Shown: in pieces, positions 54,963 through 62,735 of the stretch
Layout: every line of letters begins with the position of its first letter
Numbering within the stretch: position 1 is the stretch's first letter
Assembly: GCF_039645585.1 (NCBI RefSeq)
Contig: NZ_CP147915.1
Span: 2,356,001 to 2,420,000, forward strand
Origin: Sulfurimonas sp. HSL-1656
GTDB taxonomy: Bacteria > Campylobacterota > Campylobacteria > Campylobacterales > Sulfurimonadaceae
Length of the DNA stretch: 64,000 nucleotides
Reading direction: 5' to 3'
The notes under the pieces: model-generated
Database searches by the model: none
Seen by the model: only the letters and a program-made list of their open reading frames with translations
Told to the model about the DNA's origin: nothing
Program-made: the position numbers and the translations under genes

Positions 54963-56194
54963 ACCTGTATCACCTCGATAGGATTTAGCTTTTTGAGCCG
55001 TCGCATCGGCATCAGCACCGACACGATCGCCGCCGCGATAATGGCCAGGAACGTATTGGTAAAGTAGCGGCTCTTGATATCGGCATAGACGACGGCGTTA
55101 TAGCCGAAGGCCTCCAGTCCCGCCGCGTATTCGCGCAGGTCGAGCCCCTGCGTCTGCAGGTACCACAGGGCGGCGTAGCTTGTGAACGCCCCCAATACGA
55201 AGCCGACCACACCCAGCACCAGCGCCTCCGCGGCGACCTGCGTGCGCAGCTGCGACTGGGGTGTCCCCAGCGCAATGAGGATGCCGAACTCGCGCGTACG
55301 TTCCAGCACCGAGACGAGCATGACGCCGAAGATGCCGATGAGGACCACGAGCATGACAATGGCAAAGGTGATGGAGTTGAAGATGACCATCATCTCCTGC
55401 ATCTGTTTGAGCACCGGGTAGAGCGTCTGCCACGTCTCCACCTCAAGCCCCGGGAAGACGGCCTGCAGCCGCGCGGCAACGGCTTCCGTCTGTGCAGGCA
55501 CCGCCAGCCGCAGCGCCACCTGCGTCGCGCCGTTCGCACCCAGTCCTGAGAAGGTGCGGCTCCGCGGCAGGGCGACGTAGATCGTCTGGTTGTCGATGAG
55601 CAGGTTCGACGTCTGCACGATCGCCGTCACATAAAGCGAGACGGCGCTGATGTCCCCCTGGGCGTTCTGCGACGAGAAGACCAGGCGGTGCCCCACCTCG
55701 ACGCCCAGGTCCTCCGCCAGTTTCTTGCCGATAGCGCAGCCGTTTAGCCGCCGTCCCCAGTCGATCTTCCCCGCTTTGATAAAGCCCGAGAGCTGCCCGA
55801 AACGCTCTTCGGCCTCCAGGTCGATACCGACCAGCCGCCCCATCGCCGACTTGCGCGCGGTCGAAGCCAGGCCGGTCTGCGAGAGCCGGACGGAGTAGGC
55901 GGCGACCGCCGGGTCCGCATCAAGCGCTTCCAGCAGCGGCCGGTCGTCGGCGATGGCGTACTCCAGGCTCTGGTAGAGCCGGAACTTCGGGGCGTAGACG
56001 GAGATCTCGCCGCTGTCGCTGCGGATCGTGCTCTCGCGCATCGTTTTGACCATCCCGTCGTAAAGCCCCTCGATGGCGAGCATCGCCGTCATGCTGCCCG
56101 CGATCATGAGGATGACGAGTCCGGAGCGGCGGGCGCGGCGCCACAGGTTGAACCACGCCATCTTCAGTGCCAGCGTAAAGGTCGTCCTAGACAT
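54959..56194 (-). CDS. FtsX/LolC-type ABC permease (second copy)
   Basis: 411 residues, MSRTTFTLALKMAWFN; the longer frame upstream runs inside the other permease. Four membrane helices (about 22-42, 265-295, 315-340, 370-395) enclose a ~220-residue periplasmic domain. Conserved LIALGTPQSQLRTQVAAEALVLG loop. Overlaps the upstream permease by 8 nt and the ATPase by ATGA. Confidence 0.9.
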   Translation of the reverse strand: MSRTTFTLALKMAWFNLWRRARRSGLVILMIAGSMTAMLAIEGLYDGMVKTMRESTIRSDSGEISVYAPKFRLYQSLEYAIADDRPLLEALDADPAVAAYSVRLSQTGLASTARKSAMGRLVGIDLEAEERFGQLSGFIKAGKIDWGRRLNGCAIGKKLAEDLGVEVGHRLVFSSQNAQGDISAVSLYVTAIVQTSNLLIDNQTIYVALPRSRTFSGLGANGATQVALRLAVPAQTEAVAARLQAVFPGLEVETWQTLYPVLKQMQEMMVIFNSITFAIVMLVVLIGIFGVMLVSVLERTREFGILIALGTPQSQLRTQVAAEALVLGVVGFVLGAFTSYAALWYLQTQGLDLREYAAGLEAFGYNAVVYADIKSRYFTNTFLAIIAAAIVSVLMPMRRLKKLNPIEVIQV

Positions 56195-57404
56195 GGTGCA
56201 TCGCCTCCACGGGGGTGTTGCGCTTGACGACCGCAATGGGATAGAGGACGGCCAGCATATTGAGGGCAAAGACGACCCCCGCGTTCCAGCCGATGGTGAA
56301 TCCGTCGAAACGCATCGGGATCTGGTCGTCGACGATCCCGTAGTCTCTATACGCCTCCGCGATCCCCTCGATAACGATGGGGTGCAGTTCATAGTACCAG
56401 GCGATCGGCGCCCCTACTGCCACGGAAGCCCCAACGGCCGCGAGGGCAATCAGCAGCATCTCCAGCAACAGCAACGCGGAGACGTTCCGGGGAGAGAGAC
56501 CGATGGCGCGCAGCATCCCGAGCTCCCGCGTCCGCCCGACAATGTTGAGAAAACTGAAGATCATGATGACAAAGAAGATGACGACAAAGAATACCCCCAT
56601 CGAGATGTAACCGAAGACGCTGTCCACCTCCATGGCCTCCACCTGCGCATGCATCAGTACCGTCCACGGCACGGCCTCGAGCCCCTCGGCCAGCCCGGAC
56701 TGCACCGCTTTGACCGTCTGCGGCAACGCGCTAAGATCATCGACGGAAACGACAATGTACGACGCCATATCCCCGCTCAGCATCAGGGTATCGTAGTACG
56801 CCTTGTTCACAAACGCGGAAGAGGCGTCGAATTCGAAGAGGCCCGTCTTGAAGATGCCGACGACCCGGAAGTTGTCCGCGGCAAATGAGTCGTCCGTCGC
56901 CGTGCCGATGAGCGCCACCGTATCACCGACGCCCACCTTCAACCTGACCGCCAGTTCGCTGCCGATGTAAAGCGCATTGGTATCGTTATCCTCGAGGTAG
57001 CGCCCCTCGCGGCGTGCTTCGGCCATTTTGGAGAGCCGGCGCTCCCGCCCGGGGTCGATGCCCACGACCATCGCCCCGACGGAATCCCGGGGGGTGGAGA
57101 GCAGCGCGAAACTCTCCAGGCGCGGCGCGTAGGCCGCGATCCCCGCCGTGCGCGCCAGCAGCGCCTCCTCCGCGGAGACGTCGGTCAGCAGGTAGTCGTA
57201 CCCGCCCTCTTCACGGTACCCTTTTTGATAGATATGCAGGGCGTTTTCATAGACGTCGAGGGCGCTTTTGAGCATATGTGCATGCGAGCCGTCCATCAGG
57301 GCAACGTAGACGATAAAGAGCAGGGAGCTGAAAAAGGTCAGGGCGAAGGTGACGACGGTCCGCCCCTTGTAATGCAGGATGTTTTTCAGCGCCAGTCCGA
57401 ACAT
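56187..57404 (-). CDS. FtsX/LolC-type ABC permease (first copy)
   Basis: 405 residues with the same four-helix plan: one helix near the N-terminus, a periplasmic domain (about 40-260), and three C-terminal helices. ELGMLRAIGLSPRNVSALLLL is the coupling loop. The two permeases are homologous but distinct, as in LolCE. It starts 9 nt after the LolA-like gene. Confidence 0.9.
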   Translation of the reverse strand: MFGLALKNILHYKGRTVVTFALTFFSSLLFIVYVALMDGSHAHMLKSALDVYENALHIYQKGYREEGGYDYLLTDVSAEEALLARTAGIAAYAPRLESFALLSTPRDSVGAMVVGIDPGRERRLSKMAEARREGRYLEDNDTNALYIGSELAVRLKVGVGDTVALIGTATDDSFAADNFRVVGIFKTGLFEFDASSAFVNKAYYDTLMLSGDMASYIVVSVDDLSALPQTVKAVQSGLAEGLEAVPWTVLMHAQVEAMEVDSVFGYISMGVFFVVIFFVIMIFSFLNIVGRTRELGMLRAIGLSPRNVSALLLLEMLLIALAAVGASVAVGAPIAWYYELHPIVIEGIAEAYRDYGIVDDQIPMRFDGFTIGWNAGVVFALNMLAVLYPIAVVKRNTPVEAMHHV

Positions 57405-57413
57405 CGCAAGCCC

Positions 57414-58145
57414 TTAGCGCGAATAGCGTTTGAGCGCCTGCTTGGTGAAGTAGCTGCCGCTCACGCCCCGGTCGTAGACGACGTCGGAGAGAAGCACCAG
57501 CGTCTCGTTCTTCTCCTTGCCCTTCTCCAGCGGCTTGATCCGCATCACCGTGGGGAGATGGTGGCTGCCGAAGGTCTTGACGTCGCTGTAGAACATTTCG
57601 CGTACCTTGCTGCCGAAATCGTCGTAAAAAACGTCGTGGATCTGGGTGTAGGTCCGCCGGTCGATCTTTGAGACGATCCGTCCCCACACCACGGCCGCAT
57701 CGGGTTTCGGGGTAAACGCGATGGTCACCGTCTCCGCCGTCTTTTCGAGGATCTCCGCATCATAGTCGTCGACCATCGAACTCTCTTTGACCATGTCGTC
57801 GTTGGTAAAGTCGCTCCCCATCCAGCTCTGCAGCATCATCGACGGCGGGATCTTGACGATGCGTTCGATCTTCGGCACGTACTGCCACAACTGCTTGTCG
57901 AGCTTCAAAAAGGTGATGCCGCGGTCTTTGGGGGGGTAGAGGATCTTCATAAAGCTCTTCGTCTTCCCTTCGGCCCAGCTCTCGATCCGCACCGTACGCT
58001 TGTGGCGCGCCGAGGTGATCACCATCTCCAGCTTCATGTAGACGTCTTTGCCCCGAAGGTTGTCCTCTACCTTTTTGACAATGTCGGACGCTTCGGATCC
58101 GAACAGCAGGAGTGTCATCGATAGCCAGAGCATCAGTAACCGCAT
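57414..58145 (-). CDS. LolA-like outer-membrane lipoprotein-sorting protein
   Basis: 243 residues. Signal peptide to about FGSEA; the rest is a half-barrel of the LolA/LolB-like kind (ESWAEGKTKSFMKILYPPKDRG, QLWQYVPKIERIVKIPPSMM, the PF17131-type family). Such carriers pick up hydrophobic cargo from an FtsX-type ABC exporter. First gene of the cluster; TATAAT at 58178-58173 and a GAGGGGAGGG site lie upstream. Confidence 0.9.
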   Translation of the reverse strand: MRLLMLWLSMTLLLFGSEASDIVKKVEDNLRGKDVYMKLEMVITSARHKRTVRIESWAEGKTKSFMKILYPPKDRGITFLKLDKQLWQYVPKIERIVKIPPSMMLQSWMGSDFTNDDMVKESSMVDDYDAEILEKTAETVTIAFTPKPDAAVVWGRIVSKIDRRTYTQIHDVFYDDFGSKVREMFYSDVKTFGSHHLPTVMRIKPLEKGKEKNETLVLLSDVVYDRGVSGSYFTKQALKRYSR

Positions 58146-58172
58146 CGCGCTTTCCCTCCCCTCGTTTTACCG

Positions 58173-58178
58173 ATTATA
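58173..58178 (-). promoter_or_regulatory. -10 box of the LolA/ABC cluster
   Basis: TATAAT 27 nt before the LolA-like start, back-to-back with the rnhB promoter. Confidence 0.5.
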
Positions 58179-58201
58179 GCTATATTTGGGCCGGAACACC
58201 C

Positions 58202-58207
58202 TAAAAT
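58202..58207 (+). promoter_or_regulatory. -10 box of rnhB (leaderless type)
   Basis: TAAAAT with ATCCGA before the ATG at 58214 (6 nt), leaving no room for a ribosome site. Confidence 0.45.
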
Positions 58208-58213
58208 ATCCGA

Positions 58214-58774
58214 ATGGAAACAGCACTACCTCTTTGCGGGATCGACGAAGCGGGGCGGGGCCCCATCGCCGGTCCGCTCGTCATGGCGGGCGTCATTTTG
58301 CACGCGCCACTTGACGGCCTGAACGATTCGAAAAAACTGACGGAAAAAAAGCGCGAAGCGCTCTACGCGCGCATTACGGCAAATGCCGCCTACCACATCG
58401 TCCGTTTTTCCGCGCAGCAGATCGACGATGACGGCATCTCCGCCTGCCTCTCAAAAGGGCTCAAAGAGATCATGGAAGTTTTGGGGGAAGCCGACTACCT
58501 CTTTGACGGCAATTCGACCTTCGGGGTCAGGGGGCTGCGGACGCAGGTGAAGGCCGATGCCGACGTCGCCGAAGTGAGCGCGGCCTCCATCCTCGCCAAG
58601 GTCACCCGCGACCGGGAGATGGTCGCCCTGGCCTCAACCTATCCGCAATACGGTTTTGAAAAACACAAAGGGTACGGTTCGGCGGCGCATATCGAGGCGA
58701 TCAAGGTCCACGGCTACAGTGACGTCCACCGTCGCAGCTTCCGCCTGAAAGCCCTGCAGCCTACGCTGTTTTAG
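58214..58774 (+). CDS. rnhB: Ribonuclease HII
   Basis: 186 residues. DEAGRG (11-16) with the catalytic Asp-Glu, NDSKKLTEKKREALY, the third acidic site YLFDGN and ASILAKVTRDREM. Removes RNA from RNA/DNA hybrids and misincorporated ribonucleotides. Overlaps the end of plsC by 14 bp (convergent). Confidence 0.96.
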   Translation: METALPLCGIDEAGRGPIAGPLVMAGVILHAPLDGLNDSKKLTEKKREALYARITANAAYHIVRFSAQQIDDDGISACLSKGLKEIMEVLGEADYLFDGNSTFGVRGLRTQVKADADVAEVSAASILAKVTRDREMVALASTYPQYGFEKHKGYGSAAHIEAIKVHGYSDVHRRSFRLKALQPTLF

Positions 58775-59477
58775 CCGCGCCCTCTTTCGCAGCGTTCATA
58801 AAGACGCGGTACTGCTCCTCGATGTTCTCCAAAGCGAGCGGTTCTCCGATGTGGATGTGTACTTCATAGGGCTGCTTGAACGGGGAAGCCTGGTACACTT
58901 TTTCGAGCTGGTCGTCGATATAGATCGGGACGATCTGCATCTTGTTCGCCTTGGCGATCTTCTCCGCGCCCGGCTGGAAGGGCCCCACTCCCTCGCCGCC
59001 GAAACGCTCCCCCTCGGGGAACATAAAGAGGTTCAGGTCCGGGGCGACCTGGAAAATATGCTTGATCTTTTTGAAGAAGGCGAGCATCCCCTTGCCCGCT
59101 TTGAGGTCGACCGCGATACATCCGCTGTATTCAAAAAACTTCCCGTAGATCTTGTTGTCCAGCAGTGTCTGCTTGGCAATCCACATCCCCGCCTTCTGCT
59201 GCGTCGAAAAGAGCGATTCGATGCTGATGATATCGAGCAGACTGCGGTGGTTGGCGATATAGAGCACCCGGTTTGATTCAGGCAGGTCGCCGTGCATCAA
59301 GGGAGTAACGTTGAGGTATTCCAATACGCTGAGCGAATAGTTCTGGCGTTCCTTCGAGAGGGCATGGTAGCGGTCGTGTTCATCCAGCTGCGTGTCCAGG
59401 TAGACATGGCGGAAAATGGGGATGAATTTCTTCCCGAGCCAGATCATATAGAGGTATTTGCGGAGGTTTTTAAACAT
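58761..59477 (-). CDS. plsC: 1-acyl-glycerol-3-phosphate acyltransferase-like protein
   Basis: 238 residues from MFKNLRKYLYMIWLG; membrane-associated N-terminus. Acyltransferase motif NHRSLLD (76-82, H77/D82) and FPEGER (about 150). Transfers acyl chains to lysophosphatidate in phospholipid synthesis; another acyltransferase of the family cannot be excluded. TATAAT lies 7 nt before the ATG, so its transcript may be leaderless. Confidence 0.9.
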   Translation of the reverse strand: MFKNLRKYLYMIWLGKKFIPIFRHVYLDTQLDEHDRYHALSKERQNYSLSVLEYLNVTPLMHGDLPESNRVLYIANHRSLLDIISIESLFSTQQKAGMWIAKQTLLDNKIYGKFFEYSGCIAVDLKAGKGMLAFFKKIKHIFQVAPDLNLFMFPEGERFGGEGVGPFQPGAEKIAKANKMQIVPIYIDDQLEKVYQASPFKQPYEVHIHIGEPLALENIEEQYRVFMNAAKEGAAKTA

Positions 59478-59484
59478 GGGGCGC

Positions 59485-59490
59485 ATTATA
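59485..59490 (-). promoter_or_regulatory. -10 box of plsC (leaderless type)
   Basis: TATAAT on the minus strand, with GCGCCCC between it and the ATG at 59477. Confidence 0.45.
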
Positions 59491-59538
59491 GCAGGTTATA
59501 CCAGTAAGAATGCCTCTGCCCAGCAGGGCACAGCGTAC

Positions 59539-60045
59539 TCACCGCAGCAGGACCGGTTTGATCCACTCCGGCTCGGCGTAATCGACCTCCGGGAGGGTGT
59601 TCAGGCGGTTGGTCTGCCCGATCAGCTCTCCGGTACCGGCGGGCGCGAAAAGGTAGATTCCCGCCCGCTCGTTAACGCACTTCAGCAGGGTCACGCCCTG
59701 CGCTGCGGCAAAGGCTTCGGGTGCAGTCCCCGGCTGCAGACGGACCAGGAAATTGCCCGTTGCAATAAAACGGTTGCGTTCACTCCGGTGCTCGGAAGTG
59801 TAGAACACCCGGCGGTATTCGGAGCCGGAAGCAGCCGTCTTCGCCGCTACTTCGGCCGGGACGGCCGTCACGACCCGCTTTGCCGCGGCACCGGCAGCCG
59901 AAGCATCGACCATCTCATCCTCGGCGCGGTAAAAGACCATCGCACTCTGTTTCGTCTCCAGCACCTGCTTCGTCATCATCGGACGCTCCGCCGAAAACAC
60001 CGTTCCCGCGAGTAAACCCGCAACCAATCCAATCGTTCGTATCAT
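59539..60045 (-). CDS. Stand-alone subtilisin-propeptide-like protein
   Basis: 168 residues, start MIRTIGLVAGLL (AAAGGA 8 nt upstream; the ATG at 60054 has none). Signal peptide to about VFSA. A variable Ala-rich middle is followed by a domain (about 90-168) with NFLVRLQPGTAPEAFAAAQG, GIYLFAPAG and a final VDYAEPEWIKPV, the pattern of the inhibitory propeptide (I9-like) at the N-terminus of secreted subtilases. No protease domain follows in the same chain; the gene sits 12 nt after the S8 protease stop. Confidence 0.75.
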   Translation of the reverse strand: MIRTIGLVAGLLAGTVFSAERPMMTKQVLETKQSAMVFYRAEDEMVDASAAGAAAKRVVTAVPAEVAAKTAASGSEYRRVFYTSEHRSERNRFIATGNFLVRLQPGTAPEAFAAAQGVTLLKCVNERAGIYLFAPAGTGELIGQTNRLNTLPEVDYAEPEWIKPVLLR

Positions 60046-60057
60046 TGTGCGCATCCT

Positions 60058-62457
60058 TTAACGCCCCCGGATCTGCAGAGACCAGCTTTTGAATGTTCCG
60101 GCGGTCCCGGAACGCAGGTCTTTGACGGTCAGGTTCCAATCACCCGCCGCGTTTTCGTCAAGGCAGCGGACGGTGGAGAAGCGCCAGTTGGAATAACTCC
60201 CCTCCAGATAGTACTGCCCGCCGTAGGCCAGGTGGCTCATCGTGCCCTGGGGAGACTTCAGCCAGATATCAAGGTCACCCGGACGGGCATGATCAATGGT
60301 CACCCAGACGTCAACGTGTTCCACGCTCAGCGTCTGCGGTTCGTTGATGGTCGCCGTCAGGCCGACAGTGTTGTTGTCCGGGACGGTCGTATCCGTCACG
60401 TCATTCGTTCGTTTGGGCAAAACGACCTCGGCGCCCAGCGAGGTGAAATTTTCCGCCGCGGTGACGGCGGCCTCCGCGTCCAGCAGGCCGAAACCGTAGT
60501 TATGATTGATATGCCAGCCCGCGGCGTTGGTCGTCCAGTTGCCGTCGTGTATATCATTCATCTTTGCCGTTGTCGCCAGAAGGTAGCGCACGTCACGGTA
60601 GGTCAGAGCGGGGTTCGCGCTCAGCATCAGTGCGGCCACGCCGCTGACCATCGGCGTGGCCGCGGAGGTCCCGTTCATATAGTTCGTATAATCGCCGTTC
60701 CCGTTGCCCGCGACATCAAAGTACACTCCGCTCCGATAGGTATCGACAAAGCCCGTCGATTCAAATCCGTAGTCGTACCCCGTGTAATCCGTCGTCACGA
60801 TCGCCGCACCGTTGGCAGGATCATACTGCTCGCCGAACTCGCCTCCCGGTGCCGCGAGCAGGATATTGGCTCCGAAGTTGGCATAGGAGGAGTAGGTCCC
60901 GTCCATATCCGTCGCCGTGACGGTAATGACATAAGGGTTGTTCGCAACACCGGCATTGTTCGCGTTACCAATTTTCAATGGTGAATATCCGCTATAGCTG
61001 CGGTCATTCCCCGCCGCCATGACATAGACGATCCCCTTAGCGTCACGCCCCTGCTCCGCTCCCGTCTGCATACTGTCGATCAATGTAAGATCAGCATAAA
61101 GGATTTCGGAAGGGTCGCCCCAGCTGTTCGAGGAGATGTCCACCGGTTTGGAGAGCGCATCGCTGAAAGCAACGTCCGTCAGCGTCGCCAACGAGAAGAC
61201 ATTGTATCCCGCCAGTTTGACAAAAGGCGCCACCCCCTTGACACCGATGTTATTCCAGCCCGAGGCGGCGACGAGCCCTGCACAGGCCGTCCCGTGGGCG
61301 GAAAGATAGGGATCCGAAGCCAACTGGTTGGTATCAGGTGACGGGTCATTCGAACCATCCGAATAACGGTAGCTTTTTGCGAGGTCAAGGTTGGAAACCA
61401 AATCGGGATGCACGGCCTGCACCCCTGTATCGACCACGCCGACATAGATGTTGCGGCGCCCCGCGTAGGACGCCCAGACCGCTTCGACATTGATATCGTT
61501 CTGCTCGTTCGCATCGAGGTGCCACTGGTACGGTGTCAGGATGTCTTCATAGTCCGCCGTGTCTTTGGAGAGGGGGTCACTTCCCGCATAAAACTCGCCA
61601 TAATCACCGAGCGCATCCCCATCACTATTTTTTAATGCCGGGGAAGTGCCGACCAGCAGTTCGAAATCATCAAACAGGGCGTCGTTGTCCGTATCCTGCA
61701 GCAGATGGGTTGTTCCCGTATACAGTTCCTGTATGGTCACCGATGCCGCCGTGTCTGCATAGGACTGCGAATCAGACAGGAGGGCCAGATCTTCCATCAC
61801 ACCGCCCGTGCTCAGTTTGGCCGGGTTGAATGCACTAAGCGCCGTCCCTGAAACCTTGAAGAGACGCTCGGAAAGCTTGGCAAGCACCGATTTTATCTCC
61901 GTTTCGTTTGTCAATTTCTCCTGACGGATCCACTCCGCGGCAATCGTGGTGAATACGTTCACCCGCACATTGTTATTGAGCAGATCCGCTACCGTCACAT
62001 ACGCATAAAGGCTACCCTGCACCGGTTTGACCTCGGCTTTAACATACTGGCCATCGTCGTCGGGGTCAATATCCTCGCCCCCCTCGCTTTTCACCAGCAC
62101 CAGCCGTGTCGAGGCCAAGCCGCCAAGTGACGAAACGGTAAACTTTCCGACCGTCTGCTCCGCGTACGGCACCAACGTCAGATTGTCATCCATCAACTCT
62201 GTTGCAGCATTGAATGTTGTTGTTTCCGTTTGGTAGAGACTCTGCCCCGCAACATCCCATACGGTGACCGTTGCCCCGCTGATGGGGCCAAGGGCGATAC
62301 TGTTTGCGACCGTTGCTGTCGGATCAGTCGGAACGACCGGGTCATCCGGCGTCGACCCCGAACTCGTGCTCGTCCCGCAGCCGCTGAACAACAGTGCCAG
62401 TCCGAATATCATCATACTGCTGCCCGTCGCCACCCGGCGGAATACATTCTGCTGCAC
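60058..62457 (-). CDS. Subtilisin-like lipoprotein protease with P domain
   Basis: 799 residues from a GTG start with an AAAGGGG site. Lipobox FSGC (Cys27). N-terminal beta domain (50-240), two calcium-type (thrombospondin-3-like) turns DTDNDALFDDFE and NSDGDALGDYGE (255-287), then S8 peptidase domain with D343 (VDTGV), H388 (HGTACAG), N484 and S598 (NGTSAATP). C-terminal P/Homo B domain (695-797), the partner domain of kexin/furin proteases. There is no propeptide segment directly before the catalytic domain. All catalytic residues intact; lipid anchoring would place it on the cell surface or in the periplasm. Confidence 0.93.
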   Translation of the reverse strand: MQQNVFRRVATGSSMMIFGLALLFSGCGTSTSSGSTPDDPVVPTDPTATVANSIALGPISGATVTVWDVAGQSLYQTETTTFNAATELMDDNLTLVPYAEQTVGKFTVSSLGGLASTRLVLVKSEGGEDIDPDDDGQYVKAEVKPVQGSLYAYVTVADLLNNNVRVNVFTTIAAEWIRQEKLTNETEIKSVLAKLSERLFKVSGTALSAFNPAKLSTGGVMEDLALLSDSQSYADTAASVTIQELYTGTTHLLQDTDNDALFDDFELLVGTSPALKNSDGDALGDYGEFYAGSDPLSKDTADYEDILTPYQWHLDANEQNDINVEAVWASYAGRRNIYVGVVDTGVQAVHPDLVSNLDLAKSYRYSDGSNDPSPDTNQLASDPYLSAHGTACAGLVAASGWNNIGVKGVAPFVKLAGYNVFSLATLTDVAFSDALSKPVDISSNSWGDPSEILYADLTLIDSMQTGAEQGRDAKGIVYVMAAGNDRSYSGYSPLKIGNANNAGVANNPYVITVTATDMDGTYSSYANFGANILLAAPGGEFGEQYDPANGAAIVTTDYTGYDYGFESTGFVDTYRSGVYFDVAGNGNGDYTNYMNGTSAATPMVSGVAALMLSANPALTYRDVRYLLATTAKMNDIHDGNWTTNAAGWHINHNYGFGLLDAEAAVTAAENFTSLGAEVVLPKRTNDVTDTTVPDNNTVGLTATINEPQTLSVEHVDVWVTIDHARPGDLDIWLKSPQGTMSHLAYGGQYYLEGSYSNWRFSTVRCLDENAAGDWNLTVKDLRSGTAGTFKSWSLQIRGR

Positions 62458-62735
62458 AGATCCCCTTTTTATAAAAACTATCTATTCAGATTATACATGA
62501 TGGCCGGCAAATACACGGAGCGGTCATCTTCCCTCTTTCAGAACACCCTATAAATAAAATACTATATTATATTTTATAACATTTAAACATTTAAATCAAA
62601 TAAAATTCTTAGGGATAAAAAATGCCTTTAGAAAATCAGACGCATCAAAATGGCACTGGATTATGATGTGATGTTATATCTCGGCGGAGACGAAACTCTC
62701 TTTTTGGCGATCTACAGACATGGGAGGAGAACACC
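62458..62735. other. AT-rich divergent spacer with a possible leader peptide
   Basis: 278 bp between the protease and the choice-of-anchor-P-like gene, markedly richer in A+T than its surroundings (62560-62620 is almost pure A/T). On the plus strand a 14-codon frame (ATG 62622 to TGA 62666, with AGGGA upstream) precedes the gene, followed by a small hairpin GAGA/TCTC and a T5 run near 62700. No known riboswitch was recognised. Confidence 0.4.
62490..62495 (-). promoter_or_regulatory. -10 box of the protease operon
   Basis: TATAAT about 32 nt before the GTG start of the protease, inside an AT-rich divergent spacer. It would drive protease plus propeptide-like gene. Confidence 0.5.

Noticed and set aside
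62640-62735. c-di-GMP or other riboswitch before the choice-of-anchor-P-like gene
   Set aside because: No match to the GEMM, crcB or other consensus cores I know; only a small stem is visible.
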